A stretch of DNA of 20,513 bases, from assembly GCA_003427395.1 (NCBI GenBank), contig BFEA01000305.1:1446045-1466557 (forward strand), in the 5' to 3' direction. Made by a program: the position numbers and the translations under genes. The notes under the pieces are model-generated. The model saw only the letters and a list, made by a program, of their open reading frames with translations. It made no database searches and had not been told where the DNA came from. The number at the start of each line of letters is the position of its first letter. The stretch's first letter is position 1. The DNA comes from Chara braunii. Its lineage: Eukaryota; Streptophyta; Charophyceae; Charales; Characeae. Below, in pieces: positions 17,839-20,513 of this stretch.

Positions 17839-17857
17839 GGGTGGGGGTTTGGTATTA
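17839..17857 (+). other. Polypurine tract before 3' LTR
   Basis: GGGTGGGGGTTTGG followed by TATTA ends directly at the TGT start of the 3' LTR. This is where Ty3/gypsy elements prime plus-strand DNA synthesis. The G-run is interrupted by T, so it is purine-rich rather than pure. Confidence 0.7.
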
Positions 17858-18362
17858 TGTGAGGGCGCGGTGTCCCGACCCTCCTTTGTGTACCACCTCC
17901 TCGCTTAGTGCCAGTCCCATGTCCCTGTTTATTGTTCCCTAGGCTCGTCTCGTGCTGTAGGCTTGGTTCCTTGACTGTTCCCGGCGCGGACCAGTCCTGG
18001 TGGCGTAGCCCTCAGCAAAAGGGGTGCGCCAAAGGGCTTCCATTGGTCCACGCAGGCTCGACGCCCTGCTGTACAGCAGAGCACTACCGGCCTGTGGTCG
18101 TGGTAGCCGTCGGGCTCGCCCTGGGACGCGAAGGTGAAGGGACCGGCGCAGTCTTTTCTACTGCGCGCCGAGTGACCTTCTGTTGAGTTATGGGTTAGGT
18201 GCACTAGGCGAAAGTCACTGTCAAAATAGAAAAGAAAAGAAAGAAAGAAAAGAAAAATAATAAAACGTCGAGTATGAATTTGTTTTAGTTCGGGGGAAAT
18301 CCAGTGGTTTTGGGCCACTGTGACTTTACGTTTTTTTTTTTTTTTCATTCTTGTTTCACGGC

Positions 18363-18394
18363 TATTATTGTTATTATTATTATTATTATTATTA
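18363..18394. repeat. (ATT)n microsatellite in 3' LTR
   Basis: Counterpart of the tract at 2878-2909, preceded in both LTRs by a long T run. Confidence 0.9.
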
Positions 18395-18420
18395 CTTCGT
18401 TTTTCTATTTTCGATTTTCT

Positions 18421-18458
18421 AACTGTTGGCCTGTCTTCTCGCGGGAAGGCCAACGGTT
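18421..18458 (+). other. Conserved LTR hairpin, 3' copy
   Basis: Counterpart of 2936-2973. The stem is retained although the loop has changed between the LTRs. Confidence 0.6.
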
Positions 18459-18926
18459 CGAATTTCGAGCTAGCGGTCCACAGGCAAAAGTAGGTCGACC
18501 TTACGAGTGCTGTCTGCGGGTGGGCCCCGATCTAGAGCCGTGCGGTAAGACCCCAAAAGGAGGGCGACCCGCGGCCGCATCGGTAGGAGGCTTATCACCC
18601 CTGAGGAGGGTCATAAGCCCCCTCCTTGCCATCGGACACGGGCACCCAACAGTAACAGGACGACGGCGAATTTTGAAGGAGGGAGTAAGCAGGCCGGTAC
18701 CCCGTTATGGGATCACCATTTGAGTGGCAGTCGCTTCGTGGTGAGATGAAGTGACGGGGATCGGTTGCGAAAAGCTTGCAGTCTCAGGTGATTGCCGAGA
18801 CTTTGCTGAATTTTGTATTTTGACTTATTTCAGTTTGTTTATTCTATGGCCTCCAGGGCACTGATGAAGTAGAGTTTCAGAAGGTACCTCGATTAGGACC
18901 CAGGGGTCACAGCATACAGTCGAAGG

Positions 18927-18936
18927 TATAAAAAGG
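18927..18936 (+). promoter_or_regulatory. TATA box of 3' LTR
   Basis: The same TATAAAAAGG in the same LTR context as 3400-3409. It could drive transcription outward into flanking DNA. Confidence 0.65.
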
Positions 18937-18967
18937 AGGAAGAGTTTTGAGACTGGGCTATCAAGTG

Positions 18968-19157
18968 CCAATCAGCCGAAGGGATCGGTAGACTGCTTCG
19001 CGGTGGCACTTCACTGCGCCAGCTCCAATCAGCCGAAGGGATTGGCAGACTGCTTCGCGGTGGCTTTTTGCTGCGCCAACTCTAATCAGCCGAAGGGATT
19101 GGCAGACTGCTTCGCGGTGGCACTTCGTTGTGCCGGCACCAATCAGCTGAAAGGGGG
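18968..19157 (+). repeat. 57-bp tandem repeat in 3' LTR
   Basis: Same copy number and register as the 5' LTR array: units at 18968, 19025 and 19082, partial unit at 19139. The copy number has therefore not changed since insertion, although individual units have diverged. Confidence 0.9.
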
Positions 19158-19217
19158 TTTAGCAGTTGTCAGCAACCTGTGCTTACGGCCAGGACTCTGT
19201 CCGTTCAGAAGACGGTC

Positions 19218-19739
19218 ATGGCACTGCACGGCTATAGGCCAGGGTACTGGTACCACCAGGCCCGTTCAAAGTCTGTGTCCGGGAAAGGGCCCTGGATCAC
19301 CGTCATACTCAACTATGACGGTGGAGATGAGCTGGTACTGAAGATGAACGTAGAGGGAGCAAGAGAAGGGGAAATGCGGACTAACCCGAAGCTGAAGGAC
19401 GCGATTTCAGAGGCGAGAGACCGAGCGGAGAGACGTTGCAGACGGGACGGAGTGACGGCAAGGCTGCGGATAACGGTGGCTTACCACGAAACTGAGACCT
19501 CGATGGACACAGCGGACCTGGAACAGGTCCATCAGGACAGAGACTCAGGTGGGGAAAGTGATATGAGTGACGCGGATCAGGAGACGGACCTCAGGTCCTG
19601 GAACAGACCAGGCGAGATCGAGAGGCATCATCGACCCGCGAGGCCGGTGGAGGAAGGACTTGAGGCTAGCTCGAGGCAACTGACACCCCGGGGTCGCGGG
19701 ACGGGTGAGAAACCGAGCAGGGGGAAAAGACAGGTCTGA
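19218..19739 (+). CDS. LTR-encoded hypothetical protein, 173 codons (3' copy)
   Basis: Counterpart of the 3691-4212 frame with identical length and boundaries. It preserves the GYWYHQAR start, the NYDGGDELVLK segment, the acidic middle (SGGESDMSDADQETD) and the RG-rich tail ending in KRQV. No N interrupts this copy, so it is the better one for searches. I recognise no domain. Its place downstream of the LTR TATA box means transcripts starting in the 3' LTR would carry it alone, without gag-pol. The weak resemblance of its YDGGDEL segment to the leader frames at 7615 and 8477 is noted separately. Confidence 0.45.
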   Translation: MALHGYRPGYWYHQARSKSVSGKGPWITVILNYDGGDELVLKMNVEGAREGEMRTNPKLKDAISEARDRAERRCRRDGVTARLRITVAYHETETSMDTADLEQVHQDRDSGGESDMSDADQETDLRSWNRPGEIERHHRPARPVEEGLEASSRQLTPRGRGTGEKPSRGKRQV

Positions 19740-20513
19740 AAGAACGCGCGGTCAAAAGCGTGAACGGGACAAAACCCGAAACAGGGAGGCTGAGGAAAGT
19801 GCAGTGGTACGGGCACATGCGCGGAATACTCGTTTGACACGTGGCGCGCCCTGGGAGGAGCAAGGGGGCGGTCGACGAGAGGTGTGTGACTGGGAGTGGG
19901 CAGTACACCCAACACACGCGTGGCAGTTTGAGAGAGCGGAGAGGTCAACGAGGGGAGAGACAGGCAATCGCAGGGTGGTTACGAGAGTGTGCAAGACGTA
20001 GCCTCGTGTGTGAGAAGAGAGTTAGCGGAAGGGGAGATTGTGTGCAAAGCGAAGTAGGACGCGAGCTTGCAGAGTGCGGTTGATGTCAACTGCTTCTTGC
20101 ACGCTCGCGTAAAGTACCGGCACTTGTGTGTCAGTCGTTGTCCGCACGCTCACGTGACATGATTACAGCTGCTGCAATGACGGCAAGATAAGGGAGAAGG
20201 GGGAACCTGTCGGAACAACGTGAGAAGAGTCCATTAAGGGAAGGTAATCTGTAGGGTGTGGAGAAGGTTGCTACTCGATCCGCTTGCCGCGCGCTGAGCG
20301 TGGTCACTCCCTATCATGGATACGGATCGACAACTTTTTTCTAGCGCGTGGGCCATAATTACTACCCGCTAATTAGTGTGTGACCAGTGAGAAGCCGAGT
20401 TGGTGCCTGCGTGAGCAGGGGGAGACTCGACTCATCCACTATGATTGGCGTATATGTGATATGTTTGGTCATGAGCCAGTTGTCGAGGGAGTCGTGTGGG
20501 AACTGACAAGAAA

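Larger units (their letters stand above)
2371..20513 (+). mobile_element. Large Ty3/gypsy LTR retrotransposon, 3' end outside window
   Basis: Two long direct repeats (2371-4949 and 17858-20513) flank gag, protease, RT, RNase H and integrase in Ty3/gypsy order. A polypurine tract precedes the second repeat. Both repeats start with TGT. The visible part is 18.1 kb and the element must be longer. It has non-standard cargo: leader frames before gag and about 2.1 kb between integrase and the 3' LTR. The RT palm (LVDMYSGYDQF, VPQG, YMDD) belongs to the GYDQ-type gypsy branch known from fungi and early-diverging plants. Multiple stops and frameshifts in gag and pol make this copy non-autonomous. The target-site duplication cannot be tested because the 3' end is missing; the left flank reads ACTCGAACGT. 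Confidence 0.95.
17858..20513 (+). repeat. 3' LTR (truncated by window end)
   Basis: This is a direct repeat of 2371-4949. Its left edge is set by the TGT start just after a GGGTGGGGGTTTGG polypurine tract. The sequence still matches the 5' copy at the last base of the window, so the true end lies outside. It keeps three blocks missing from the 5' copy, at 18684-18710, 18795-18808 and 19988-20021, and is probably closer to the ancestral LTR in those places. Confidence 0.93.

Overview
The window is eukaryotic nuclear repeat DNA. It is dominated by one very large, decayed Ty3/gypsy LTR retrotransposon that starts at 2371 and is cut off by the window end inside its 3' LTR. There are no bacterial-style operons and no recognisable host gene. 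Scattered single Ns and the N-rich first 30 bases suggest a draft contig beginning near base 1. The reverse transcriptase has a GYDQF-type palm motif and a YMDD active site, a branch I know from fungi and early-diverging plants. The window alone does not decide between those hosts.

Layout. 1-430 is T/A-rich low-complexity sequence. 646-1817 (minus strand) is a frameshifted relic of a reverse transcriptase that resembles Penelope-like elements. 1700-2370 is GTTCG-rich palindromic repeat DNA, at whose edge the LTR element begins. The 5' LTR runs from 2371 to at least 4949. It carries a TATA box, a 57-bp tandem repeat and a 173-codon open frame, all present again in the 3' LTR (17858 to the window end). 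4950-7614 is a gene-poor leader with a 13-bp minisatellite; part or all of it may still be LTR. 7615-9810 holds four open frames of unknown function separated by CAATCA-rich spacers. Two of them are related to each other.

9931-15723 is gag-protease-RT-RNase H-integrase in the usual Ty3/gypsy order. It is broken by many stops and frameshifts, though most catalytic motifs are legible: CCHC, DSG, YMDD and DDE with 35-residue spacing. 15724-17857 is a long segment after pol with CAGTTTCA-rich DNA, a perfect 36-bp inverted repeat, an antisense proline-rich frame with intron-like signals, and a polypurine tract at the 3' LTR.

The two LTRs differ at 20 of 522 bases over the shared frame (my hand count), and the coding region is dead, so this copy could move only with proteins supplied by another copy. 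The least explained parts are the paired small leader frames, the 207-residue upstream protein, the LTR-borne frame, the antisense frame, and the unusually long LTR/leader. Boundaries that depend on sequence beyond base 20513 (LTR length, target-site duplication) cannot be set here.
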